Below, piece after piece: positions 25,945 to 33,181 of a stretch of 53,454 nt of DNA. The translations under genes and the position numbers were made by a program. This stretch comes from Burkholderiales bacterium (lineage in GTDB: Bacteria > Pseudomonadota > Gammaproteobacteria > Burkholderiales > Burkholderiaceae_C), in contig JAUVWL010000026.1 in the NCBI GenBank assembly GCA_030604135.1, positions 1 to 53,454 of the forward strand, written 5' to 3'. The first letter of the stretch is position 1. Each line of letters starts with the position of its first letter. The notes beneath the pieces are model-generated. The model saw only the letters and a program-made list of their open reading frames with translations, made no database searches and was not told the DNA's origin.

Positions 25945-27072
25945 ATGAACACGATATCTGCTTCCGGGTGGTGCGGCCTGGCGCTGGCCCTGCTGCTGCC
26001 CGCCCTGGCTTCGGCCACCCCCGTGACGCCGGACAAAGCCCTGGTCAAAGGGGGCGAGTACCTGGTGGTCGCCACCAAGCCCGACATCCTCAACGTGGTG
26101 GACCTCGGGTCCGACACGCTGTACAAGACCTGCCCTGTGCCGGGTGTGGTGGCCCCGGGCACCCTGGTCATGTCGCCGGACGGTGTCACCGCCTACCTGG
26201 TGACCAACCGCTTCGACGAGGTGCATGGCATCGACCTGGACACCTGCCAGGTGGTCTTTCAGGCGAAGATGGCCCAGGCCGCCAACGAGCGCGCCAAAGC
26301 CCTGTTCGCGGTCACCCTGAGCAATGACGGCCGCCAGCTCTATGTGATCCAGACGCCGACCACCCTGCATGCGGACCACTACCGTGCCGGTGAGCCCCGG
26401 CTGGCGGTGTACGACGCCCGTGCCGGCGCCAATGCCCGCCCGCAGCGCACCATGCCGGCGCCGCGCCAGGTCACGGTGATGGCCACCGGCCATGACGGCT
26501 CGCTCTTCATGGTCGGGCCCGACATCTACAAGTTCAACCCGGAAACCGGGCAACACACCGTGGCCATTCCTTCGCGCAACTGGCAGCGGCCGCGCTACGC
26601 ACCGCCCGACGTGCTCAGTGTCTGGCCGCTGAAAAACGCCAACGACGACTTCACCATCCTCTATACCACCGCGAAGTTCAAGGGCAAGACCGACGACCTG
26701 GAGAATGCCGACTGGGTCTACGGTTACTTCAACGTCAACCTCAAGACCGGCGAGACCGAAACACGTGATTTCGCCGAATTCACCGAGATCTACTTCACCG
26801 GGGTGCGTTCACCCAAGGACCCGAACCTGATGTTCGGTGTGCTCAACCGGCTCGCCAAATACGACATCAGGCAGAAGAAGTTGATTGGCGCGGCCGACAT
26901 TCCGCACTCGTTCTACACCATCTCGATGAACCGGACAGGCAGCAAGGTGTACCTGGGAGGCACCTGGAACAACCTGGCGGTCTATGACGCGGACAAGCTC
27001 CAGCCACTGACCACGGTGGTGCTGCCCGGAGGGGACATGGGCGCGGCGTCTCCGCAGGTTTTTGTGCGCTAG
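25945..27072 (+). CDS. qhpB: Quinohemoprotein amine dehydrogenase beta subunit (beta-propeller)
   Basis: ATG 25945 is preceded by TGAGGAGAAC and gives a 375-residue precursor with a signal peptide (MNTISASGWCGLALALLLPA, cleaved after LASA). The mature chain shows repeated blades, such as GGEYLVVATKPDILNVVDLGSDTL, GTLVMSPDGVTAYLVTNRFDEVHGIDL and NRTGSKVYLGGTWNNLAVYDADKL. These match a seven-bladed YVTN-type propeller, the known fold of this subunit. It docks with QhpA and shields QhpC. It is the last gene of qhpADCB, 22 nt after qhpC. A GC-rich hairpin follows at 27095. Confidence 0.95.
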   Translation: MNTISASGWCGLALALLLPALASATPVTPDKALVKGGEYLVVATKPDILNVVDLGSDTLYKTCPVPGVVAPGTLVMSPDGVTAYLVTNRFDEVHGIDLDTCQVVFQAKMAQAANERAKALFAVTLSNDGRQLYVIQTPTTLHADHYRAGEPRLAVYDARAGANARPQRTMPAPRQVTVMATGHDGSLFMVGPDIYKFNPETGQHTVAIPSRNWQRPRYAPPDVLSVWPLKNANDDFTILYTTAKFKGKTDDLENADWVYGYFNVNLKTGETETRDFAEFTEIYFTGVRSPKDPNLMFGVLNRLAKYDIRQKKLIGAADIPHSFYTISMNRTGSKVYLGGTWNNLAVYDADKLQPLTTVVLPGGDMGAASPQVFVR

Positions 27073-27094
27073 GAAAGCAGGTCGATTCATTGGT

Positions 27095-27117
27095 GACGGC
27101 CACCGATGGTGGCCGTC
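27095..27117 (+). repeat. Perfect inverted repeat after qhpB, possible transcription-end hairpin
   Basis: GACGGCCACC-GAT-GGTGGCCGTC is a perfect 10-bp stem with a three-base loop, 23 nt after the qhpB stop. It lacks a T run, so it may be an mRNA-stabilising hairpin or a Rho-assisted end rather than a classical terminator. The following 200 nt up to 27325 contain no gene I can support. Confidence 0.6.
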
Positions 27118-27325
27118 GTGTGCCGTTCGTTGTAGATCGAACCTGGAGCACGTATCCAGTATCAATCTCCAAGGTGAAGAGCAGATGACAATGCACTTGT
27201 GATCCGATCGATCTGGCTTTGTGATGCCAGACGCGGTTCGCATGCTGCAAGCTGGCGGACGCGCTCAAGTCATGGGTCAAAGGGTCGATATCCAGCGAAC
27301 CCTTTGCCTGTGATGTCGCCCACCC

Positions 27326-27823
27326 ATGATTACTCCGCCAACTCCCGAGAACGAAGACGAGCGCCTGGCTGCCCTGAGGGACTTGGGTGTTCTGGATACC
27401 GGGCCGGAAGAACGTTTCGATCGAATCTCCAAATTTGCACGCTCCGAGTTCGACACTCCCATCGCACTGGTCACTTTGGTGGATCATGACCGGCAATGGT
27501 TCAAGTCCAATGTAGGCTTGGACGTATCCGAGACGCCCCGTGATGTTTCCTTTTGCGGCCATGCCATTCTGGAAAAGGAAGTCCTGGTGGTGCCCGATGC
27601 GAAGCTGGACGAACGCTTTCATGACAACCCACTGGTGACGGGCGCGCCAAACATTCGCTTCTACGCCGGAGCCGTGCTGCGTTCGCCCGAAGGTGCTCCG
27701 ATCGGAACCCTTTGTGTCATTGACTCCAACCCCAGGTCTTGGAACCCACTGGATACCTCCATTCTCTGTGCGCTCAGGGATGTGGTGGCAGATGAGCTGG
27801 CGAAAAAGGAGAGCAAGCCATGA
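27326..27823 (+). CDS. GAF-domain sensor protein, stand-alone
   Basis: The 165-residue protein is a single GAF domain. It has the familiar pattern NEDERLAALRDLGVLDTGPE, PIALVTLVDHDRQWFKS, NVGLDVSETPRDVSFCGHAI, FYAGAVLRSPEGAPIGTLCV and VIDSNPR. Such domains usually sit at the N-terminus of GGDEF or kinase proteins; here nothing follows except a few charged residues. Its stop overlaps the ATG of the receiver-like gene at 27820, so the two are coupled. Base composition is clearly lower in G/C than in the neighbouring qhp and priA genes, with more A/T in third positions, which suggests separate acquisition. The ligand is unknown. The ribosome binding site is weak. Confidence 0.85.
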   Translation: MITPPTPENEDERLAALRDLGVLDTGPEERFDRISKFARSEFDTPIALVTLVDHDRQWFKSNVGLDVSETPRDVSFCGHAILEKEVLVVPDAKLDERFHDNPLVTGAPNIRFYAGAVLRSPEGAPIGTLCVIDSNPRSWNPLDTSILCALRDVVADELAKKESKP

Positions 27824-28233
27824 CATCGTGGGGTCGCGAAACGGAGCTGCCCCCCTTGCTTTTGCTCGAACCGGATGGGCTTGTTCGGGGAACGGTGGTG
27901 GCCGTCTGCCGCGATCTCGAGCTCGCACACGTCATCCCGGTAACGAGCTCACAACAGGCGCTGAAGGTGATGCGTCAAGCCGAGCTAAGCGCATGCGTGC
28001 TTTCGCTGTCTGAGCGGGAGCTCGCTCTCGACATCATCAGTCGATTGCGCAACGGGGAGTTTCGCAGCCCCGCCGAGTTGCCGGTGGCAGTCACTTCCGG
28101 GTCGGCGGATGCCGAGCTGGCGCAGGTGCTCAAGTCCCTGTGCGTGCGGCGCATGTTGCTCAAGCCATTCAAGATCCGCGATTCGATCATCACGGTGGAG
28201 TCTCTTCTGAAGAGCAGCTGGGTGTTCAGTTGA
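27820..28233 (+). CDS. Degenerate receiver-like (pseudo-REC) protein
   Basis: The 137-residue protein has the length and strand-helix rhythm of a response regulator receiver: LLLLEPDGLVRGTVVAV, then a second strand, SACVLSLSE, PVAVTSGSAD and MLLKPFKIRD with the conserved Lys-Pro. The acidic pocket is only partly kept (Glu-Pro-Asp in strand 1), and the position where the phosphorylated aspartate would lie reads VLSLSE without an Asp. It is probably not phosphorylated in the normal way. It overlaps the GAF gene by four bases (ATGA) and shares its lower G/C content. A hairpin with a T run follows. I infer a GAF/receiver signalling pair of unknown output. Confidence 0.65.
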   Translation: MTSWGRETELPPLLLLEPDGLVRGTVVAVCRDLELAHVIPVTSSQQALKVMRQAELSACVLSLSERELALDIISRLRNGEFRSPAELPVAVTSGSADAELAQVLKSLCVRRMLLKPFKIRDSIITVESLLKSSWVFS

Positions 28234-28241
28234 ATCTGATG

Positions 28242-28259
28242 ACCTTGGCCAAGGTTTTT
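28242..28259 (+). terminator. Terminator after the GAF/pseudo-receiver pair
   Basis: ACCTT-GGCC-AAGGT followed by TTTTC, nine bases after the stop of the receiver-like gene. The stem is short but the T run is in place. Confidence 0.6.
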
Positions 28260-28285
28260 CGGTAGGGACTCTGGTTGCCTTGTGG

Positions 28286-30433
28286 TCAGACCGTCAAGGG
28301 GTCCACATCCACCGCAAAGCGGATCAGCCCGCGCGCCTCGGGCAGGCTGCGCGCCTCCAGCAACACCGCTTGCCAGGCCGCCAGGAAACGCTGCAGCGCC
28401 GGGCGTGAATCCGACTCGATCAGCAACTGCGCCCGTTCCACATTGGCCACCCGCTGGATGTTCAGCGGCACGGCCGGGTACAGCGTGACCCGCTCGCTGC
28501 CGGGCAGCCCCTGGGCGGCGGCAGCGGCCCCATTGAGAAAGGCCTGTGCCGCCTGCTGGGTTCGAGCATCGGCACGCAGCAGGGCCTGAAAGCCGAACGG
28601 TGGCATGGCCGCCGCCTCCCGGTCGGCCAGCTGAGCCGCCGCAAATCCCGGGTAGTCGTGGCGGGCCAGGGCGTTGAACAGCAGGTGCTGCGGATGCCAG
28701 GTCTGGACCCACATTTCGCTGGCGCCGCTGTGGCGGGCGTCGCGTCCGGCCCGGCCGGCGGCCTGCATCAGCAGGGCAAACAGCCGCTCCGGTGCCCGGT
28801 GGTCCGAGGCGAACAGGGCCGCGTCGGCGTTCACGCTGGCCACCAGGGTGATGCGCCGGAAGTCGTGGCCCTTGGCCACCATCTGCGTGCCCACCAGCAC
28901 GTCCACCTCCCCGGCGTGCAGGGCGTCCAGCTGGGCCTCCAGGCTGCCCTTGGCCCGGGTGGTGTCGGCGTCCATGCGGGCCACACGCACCGGCGAGCCG
29001 TCGGGGCGCCGCACGTCGGCCAGCAGGGCAACGAGCTGTTCTTCCAGCTGTTCGGTGCCGCGTCCGATCGGGGCGATGTCCAGGTTGCCGCAGTCCGGAC
29101 AGGCCCGCGGCACACGCTGGGTGAAGCCGCAATGGTGGCAGCGCAGCGTGCGATCGATTTTGTGGAACACCCGGTAGGCACTGCAGTGCGGGCAGCTGCT
29201 TTTCCAGTCGCAGGCGCCGCAGGACAGCACCGGGGCGTAGCCGCGGCGGTTGAGCAGCACCAGGCACTGCTCGCCGCGCCCGATGCGCTCCTGCATGGCC
29301 GCCAGCAGGGGTGGCGCCAGCAGCGCACCCTTGGGCTGGTGGTTCATGTCGACCAGCCGCAGTCTTGGCAGGCTGCCGCCACCGATACGACCCGGCATGT
29401 CCACCCGCAGGTAGCGCCCTTGTTCGGCGGCATGCCAGCTTTCCAGTGACGGGGTGGCCGAGCCCAGCAACACCTGGCATCGGGCTGCTGCCGGTGGAGA
29501 GGGGCTGCCCGTTTCGGCCGGCGCCACGACCCCTTCCGATTCCAGCCTGGCCCGGTACACCGCCAGATCTCGCGCCGAGTAGCGGGCACCTTCCTGGCTC
29601 TTGTAGCTCGGGTCGTGTTCTTCGTCGACCACGATCAGCCGCAGCCCGGGCAGGCTGGCGAAAACGGCCATGCGTGTGCCCAGCACGATGCGCGCCCGTC
29701 CCGCGTGCGCGGCCAGCCAGGCCTGCAGGCGCTGGGGCGGGGTCATGCCGCTGTGCAGGCAGACCAGCGCACCGGCGCCGAACGCCGACTCAAAGCGGTC
29801 CCGGAAGCGCGCCTCCAGCTGTGGCGTCAGGTTGATCTCCGGCACCATCACCAGCACCTGGGCGCCCGGGTCGGCGGCCAGGGCCTGTTCGGTGGCGCGA
29901 AGGTAGACCTCGGTCTTGCCACTGCCGGTGGCGCCAAACAAAAGCACCGGCCGGTCGGCCTGCGCCAGGGCGGCCAGGGCCTGTGCTTGCTCCTCGCTGG
30001 CTTGTGGTGTGTGGGCAGACCCTGGCGCCAGCGAGCTCCCGTTCCCTGCCGTCTGCCCCTTGGCCAGGCGCTGCAGACGGCGCTGCAGCTGGGTGTTGTC
30101 CAGATCGCGCAGCGCCGGTGGCAGGGCGCCCATGGCCACCTCCCCCAGGCTGCGCTGGTAGTAGCGGGCGGCAAACTGCACCAGCTGGCGCCAGCGTTCG
30201 TTCAGCGGATCCAGGCCCAGCAACACACCGCTGACCGGGCGTGCAAGAGCAGGGTCGAGGTCGTCCGGCGGGGTGTCCGGGCAGGTCCACACCACCCCGA
30301 GCAGCTCGCGCGAACCCAGTGGCACGCGCACCAGCGAGCCCGGCGCAAGCGGCGACTCACTTCGGTAGCTCAGCGTCTGCGCCAGCCCGCCGTGGGCCGG
30401 GGTGGCCACGGCAACGGTAGGCCAAAAGCTCAT
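28286..30433 (-). CDS. priA: Primosomal protein N' (replication restart helicase PriA)
   Basis: The 715-residue protein has the N-terminal 3'-end binding domain (PTVAVATPAHGGLAQTLSYRS, LVRVPLGSRELLGVVW), then a superfamily 2 helicase core with Walker A GATGSGKTE at about residues 167-174 and DEEHDPSYK as motif II. The zinc-binding insert has paired cysteines (CGACDWKSSCPHC and CHHCGFTQRVPRACPDC), and the motifs GTQMVAKGHDF and QAAGRAGR are present. PriA reloads the replisome at stalled forks and D-loops. ATG 30433 follows a weak purine stretch. The 380 nt upstream contain a perfect DnaA box. The gene is transcribed toward the GAF/receiver pair (tail to tail). Confidence 0.97.
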   Translation of the reverse strand: MSFWPTVAVATPAHGGLAQTLSYRSESPLAPGSLVRVPLGSRELLGVVWTCPDTPPDDLDPALARPVSGVLLGLDPLNERWRQLVQFAARYYQRSLGEVAMGALPPALRDLDNTQLQRRLQRLAKGQTAGNGSSLAPGSAHTPQASEEQAQALAALAQADRPVLLFGATGSGKTEVYLRATEQALAADPGAQVLVMVPEINLTPQLEARFRDRFESAFGAGALVCLHSGMTPPQRLQAWLAAHAGRARIVLGTRMAVFASLPGLRLIVVDEEHDPSYKSQEGARYSARDLAVYRARLESEGVVAPAETGSPSPPAAARCQVLLGSATPSLESWHAAEQGRYLRVDMPGRIGGGSLPRLRLVDMNHQPKGALLAPPLLAAMQERIGRGEQCLVLLNRRGYAPVLSCGACDWKSSCPHCSAYRVFHKIDRTLRCHHCGFTQRVPRACPDCGNLDIAPIGRGTEQLEEQLVALLADVRRPDGSPVRVARMDADTTRAKGSLEAQLDALHAGEVDVLVGTQMVAKGHDFRRITLVASVNADAALFASDHRAPERLFALLMQAAGRAGRDARHSGASEMWVQTWHPQHLLFNALARHDYPGFAAAQLADREAAAMPPFGFQALLRADARTQQAAQAFLNGAAAAAQGLPGSERVTLYPAVPLNIQRVANVERAQLLIESDSRPALQRFLAAWQAVLLEARSLPEARGLIRFAVDVDPLTV

Positions 30434-30814
30434 CTTGCGCGCCTTTTCTTCGGTTCAACTGTCGAAATTTGCGCTAAGTGCTTGATTTGACTTTGCTTCC
30501 GGCGCTGTCCAGAGAATCTGTGGATAACTTTGTTGATAGTTGTCCCCGGCTGGCTCGGAAGCCTTGAAAATCAAGGGCTTTCTTAGAATGCTCAGAAAAA
30601 AAGCAGAAAGCAAAGGCTAATCAAATCAAGGACTTACGGGCCTGATGACGGGAGGGTGACGCTGTCACACTTCACCGGTCGTGCATTGCGCCGCAGCACG
30701 AATTTTGTGCATAAGTGAAGCCTGTCAAGTGCTTTTTTCGCCAGATTTTGTGCTAGCACCCGCGCCCCATCACATGCGGCCTGCGCGCAGACCGGCCCGG
30801 ATCGACGCCGTGCC
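30434..30814. other. 381-nt intergenic region with a DnaA box, between priA and hemE
   Basis: No gene is visible. TGTGGATAA at 30519-30527 is the exact complement of the DnaA box TTATCCACA. An AT-rich stretch follows, including CCTTGAAAATCAAGG (an inverted repeat) and a second AATCAAATCAAGG. On the minus strand TTGACA (30728-30723) could be a -35 element, but its -10 partner is poor. The region probably holds the priA promoter and the end of the hemE transcript. Confidence 0.55.
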
Positions 30815-31909
30815 TCAGCCTGCGCGCAAGCGGCGCGAGTGGCTGTGCACCGCGTCTACCAGCGTTTTCACGTGCTCCGGTGGTGTGTACTGGCTGATGC
30901 CGTGGCCCAGGTTGAAGATGTGTGTCGGGCCTGTACCCTCACCTTGGTGGGGCTGTCCGAAGCTGTCCAGCACGGCGGCCACCTCGCGCTCGATGGCCTC
31001 CGGCGGCGCGAACAGCACGTTCGGGTCGATGTTGCCTTGCAGGGCTTTGCTGTCGCCCACCAGGGCACGTGCCTGCCCCAGGTTCACCGTCCAGTCCAGA
31101 CCCAGGACCTCGCAGTCCAGGCCCTTCATGTCGGCCAGCCAGAGGCCGCCACCCTTGGTGAACACGATGCGCGGAATGGTGGTGCCGGTGCTGTCGGTGC
31201 GTTTGAGCTGGGCCAGCACGCGCCGGGTGTAGGCCAGGCTGAACTCCTGGAACTTGCCGTCGGCCAGCACGCCCCCCCAGCTGTCGAACACCATCACCGC
31301 TTGCGCACCGGCGTCGATCTGGGCATTGAGGTAGGTCGCCACCGCATCGGCGTTGATCGCCAGAATGCGGTGCATCAGGTCCGGGCGGCTGTACATCAGG
31401 CTCTTGACCGCGCGGTAGTCGTCACTGCCACCGCCTTCGACCATGTAGCAGGCCAGCGTCCAGGGGCTGCCCGAAAAGCCGATCAGCGGCACCCGTCCGT
31501 TCAGCGCCTTGCGGATGCTGGTCACCGCATCAAACACGTAGCGCAGCTCGTCCATGTCCGGCACGGCCAGCGTGTCCACGTCGGCCTCGGTGCGGATGTT
31601 GCGCGCGAATTTCGGACCCTCGCCCTGCTGGAAGCTCAGGCCCAAGCCCATGGCGTCAGGCACGGTCAGGATGTCCGAGAACAGAATGGCGGCATCCAGC
31701 GCATAGCGTTCCAGTGGCTGCAGCGTCACCTCGGTCGCGTAGTCCACGTTCGTGGCCAGTCCCATGAACGAGCCGGCCTGGGCCCGCGTGGCGCAGTACT
31801 CGGGCAGGTAGCGCCCGGCCTGCCGCATCAGCCAGACCGGCGTGTGGGCGGTGGACTGGCGCAGGCAGGCGCGCAGGAAGGTGTCGTTCTGCAGGGGGGC
31901 AAAAGGCAT
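30815..31909 (-). CDS. hemE: Uroporphyrinogen decarboxylase
   Basis: The 364-residue cytoplasmic enzyme decarboxylates the four acetate side chains of uroporphyrinogen III to give coproporphyrinogen III in heme synthesis. Signatures are [15 protein letters not shown] near the N-terminus (URO-D signature 1, with the Arg pair that binds substrate), [20 protein letters not shown] (signature 2) and [14 protein letters not shown] use ATG 31909 ([18 protein letters not shown]), which fits the family length; an upstream GTG would add residues unlike the family. It is a single gene by spacing. Heme demand is high here, with two di-heme proteins and katG nearby, but they are not in one operon. Confidence 0.97.
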   Translation of the reverse strand: MPFAPLQNDTFLRACLRQSTAHTPVWLMRQAGRYLPEYCATRAQAGSFMGLATNVDYATEVTLQPLERYALDAAILFSDILTVPDAMGLGLSFQQGEGPKFARNIRTEADVDTLAVPDMDELRYVFDAVTSIRKALNGRVPLIGFSGSPWTLACYMVEGGGSDDYRAVKSLMYSRPDLMHRILAINADAVATYLNAQIDAGAQAVMVFDSWGGVLADGKFQEFSLAYTRRVLAQLKRTDSTGTTIPRIVFTKGGGLWLADMKGLDCEVLGLDWTVNLGQARALVGDSKALQGNIDPNVLFAPPEAIEREVAAVLDSFGQPHQGEGTGPTHIFNLGHGISQYTPPEHVKTLVDAVHSHSRRLRAG

Positions 31910-32007
31910 GGGGCGGTTCCAGGTGATGTCAATCGCGGTGTGCACCCGGGATTATCCGGCCAGAACGCCGCGTGCCCAGTCGCCCGGGCCTCACCCAGCC
32001 CGGCGCT

Positions 32008-32487
32008 TCAGGATTTGGGCACGCCGAAGGGGCGCACCATGGGCCAGCCATTCTTGGCCCAGGCACTCATGCCGCCGTGTACATAGCGCACGTTGTCCCA
32101 GCCAGCTTCCTTCATGGCCTGCACCACCTTGCTGGATCGGTTCTGGGTGTTGCAAATGATGAGCACCGGTTGGGACGGGTCTTTGGGGACTTCACCCAAG
32201 CGCTGCTGCAGCTGTGACATCGGCAGCAGCAGGGCACCGTCGGCCACACCGGTGGCGTGTTCGCTGCTTTCGCGGATGTCGAACATCATCACCTGTCGCG
32301 ATTCAAACAAGGCCCGTCCTTCTTCCAGCTCCACCCTCAGCGGGTCGCTGGCCGCCGGCTGGCCGCAGCCGGCCAGGGCCATCGGCACCATCACGGCGGC
32401 CAGCAGCAAGCCGGTTCGCCTGAAGAGCTGGCGGCGAAGCGGGGTCAAGACCGCGGGAGCGAGGGTTTGTCGGGTCAAGGTGGGCAT
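32008..32487 (-). CDS. Rhodanese-domain lipoprotein
   Basis: The protein has a lipoprotein signal (basic RRQLFRRTG, hydrophobic LLLAAVMVPMA, lipobox LAGC) and one rhodanese domain of about 100 residues: MFDIRESSEHATGVADGALLLP, VLIICNTQNRSSKVVQAMKEAGW and VRYVHGGMSAWAKNGWP. The active-site loop CNTQNRS carries the catalytic cysteine, so sulfur transfer or a thiol role in the periplasm is expected. I use ATG 32487; a GTG at 32508 directly abuts the stop of the upstream redoxin gene and is an alternative. It is the last gene of a cluster with redoxin and DsbD, which suggests a joint periplasmic thiol function. Confidence 0.9.
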   Translation of the reverse strand: MPTLTRQTLAPAVLTPLRRQLFRRTGLLLAAVMVPMALAGCGQPAASDPLRVELEEGRALFESRQVMMFDIRESSEHATGVADGALLLPMSQLQQRLGEVPKDPSQPVLIICNTQNRSSKVVQAMKEAGWDNVRYVHGGMSAWAKNGWPMVRPFGVPKS

Positions 32488-32508
32488 GAAGGGCGGTTTT
32501 CCGGTCAC

Positions 32509-33138
32509 TCAGGCAGGACCGTTCTTGAATTTGATGCTGCAGCCGTAGGCCTGGCTGGTCGGTGTGCTCAGGGGTTTGCCGGCCAGCAGTTCGTCCAGAC
32601 CCTGGCGAACGTAGTTGGTGGCACGCTCGATGTCGGCCACCCGGGCCGAGGCAATGCTGTCGATGGCACCCGCATAGACCAGGGTTCCCTGGGCGTCGAT
32701 GATGTACATGTGTGGCGTGACCCGGGCCGCGTAGGCCTGACCGACCTTACCGTCCTCGTCCAACAGTGTTGCGGTGGCGGCGGCCTTCTGCTCCTGCATC
32801 CAGCGGGCCAACTGGGGCGGGGCGAGGTAATCGGTGCTGGCGTCGTGGGTGGAGTTGATGGCCAGCCAAGACACACCTTGGCCGGTGTAGGTGGACTGCA
32901 GGTTCTGCATGTTCCCCTGGTAGTGCTTGCGCACGAAGGGGCAACCGGGGTTCAGCCACTCCAGTACCACCGGCTTGCCGCGCAGGCTGGACAACTGCAC
33001 CGGTTTGCCGGCCGTGTCTTCCAGGGTGAAGTCGGGGGCCGGCTGCCCCAGGCGTGCTGCGTGGGACAGGCCAGGCAGCAGCAGGCCCAGGGGCAGGGCG
33101 GCACCCAGCGTCAGAAAAGGTCGGCGTTGCAGGGACAT
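32509..33138 (-). CDS. Exported redoxin (AhpC/TSA-type thioredoxin-fold protein)
   Basis: The 209-residue precursor starts MSLQRRPFLTLGAALPLG, a Tat-like signal (RRPF-L) with cleavage near SHAA. The mature domain has the AhpC/TSA redoxin pattern: PAPDFTLEDTAGKPVQLSSL, then VVLEWLNPGCPFVRKHYQ with a single peroxidatic-type Cys66 in GCPFVRKHY, and HMYIIDAQGTLVYAGAID. The family is usually annotated as redoxin domain protein; its natural substrate is unknown. It lies 43 nt after dsbD, which probably keeps it reduced in the periplasm, and directly before the rhodanese lipoprotein gene. A conserved C-terminal Cys (QAYGCSIKF) may be the resolving residue. Confidence 0.9.
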   Translation of the reverse strand: MSLQRRPFLTLGAALPLGLLLPGLSHAARLGQPAPDFTLEDTAGKPVQLSSLRGKPVVLEWLNPGCPFVRKHYQGNMQNLQSTYTGQGVSWLAINSTHDASTDYLAPPQLARWMQEQKAAATATLLDEDGKVGQAYAARVTPHMYIIDAQGTLVYAGAIDSIASARVADIERATNYVRQGLDELLAGKPLSTPTSQAYGCSIKFKNGPA

Positions 33139-33181
33139 GACAAAACTCCGAAAGCGATGGGCGGGTACGACAGGCCGGGCA

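Noticed and set aside
26867..27928. Minus-strand open frame across the qhpB end, the intergenic stretch and the GAF gene
   Set aside because: It looks protein-like in places but has no recognised motif, no ribosome binding site, and lies opposite a clear GAF domain.
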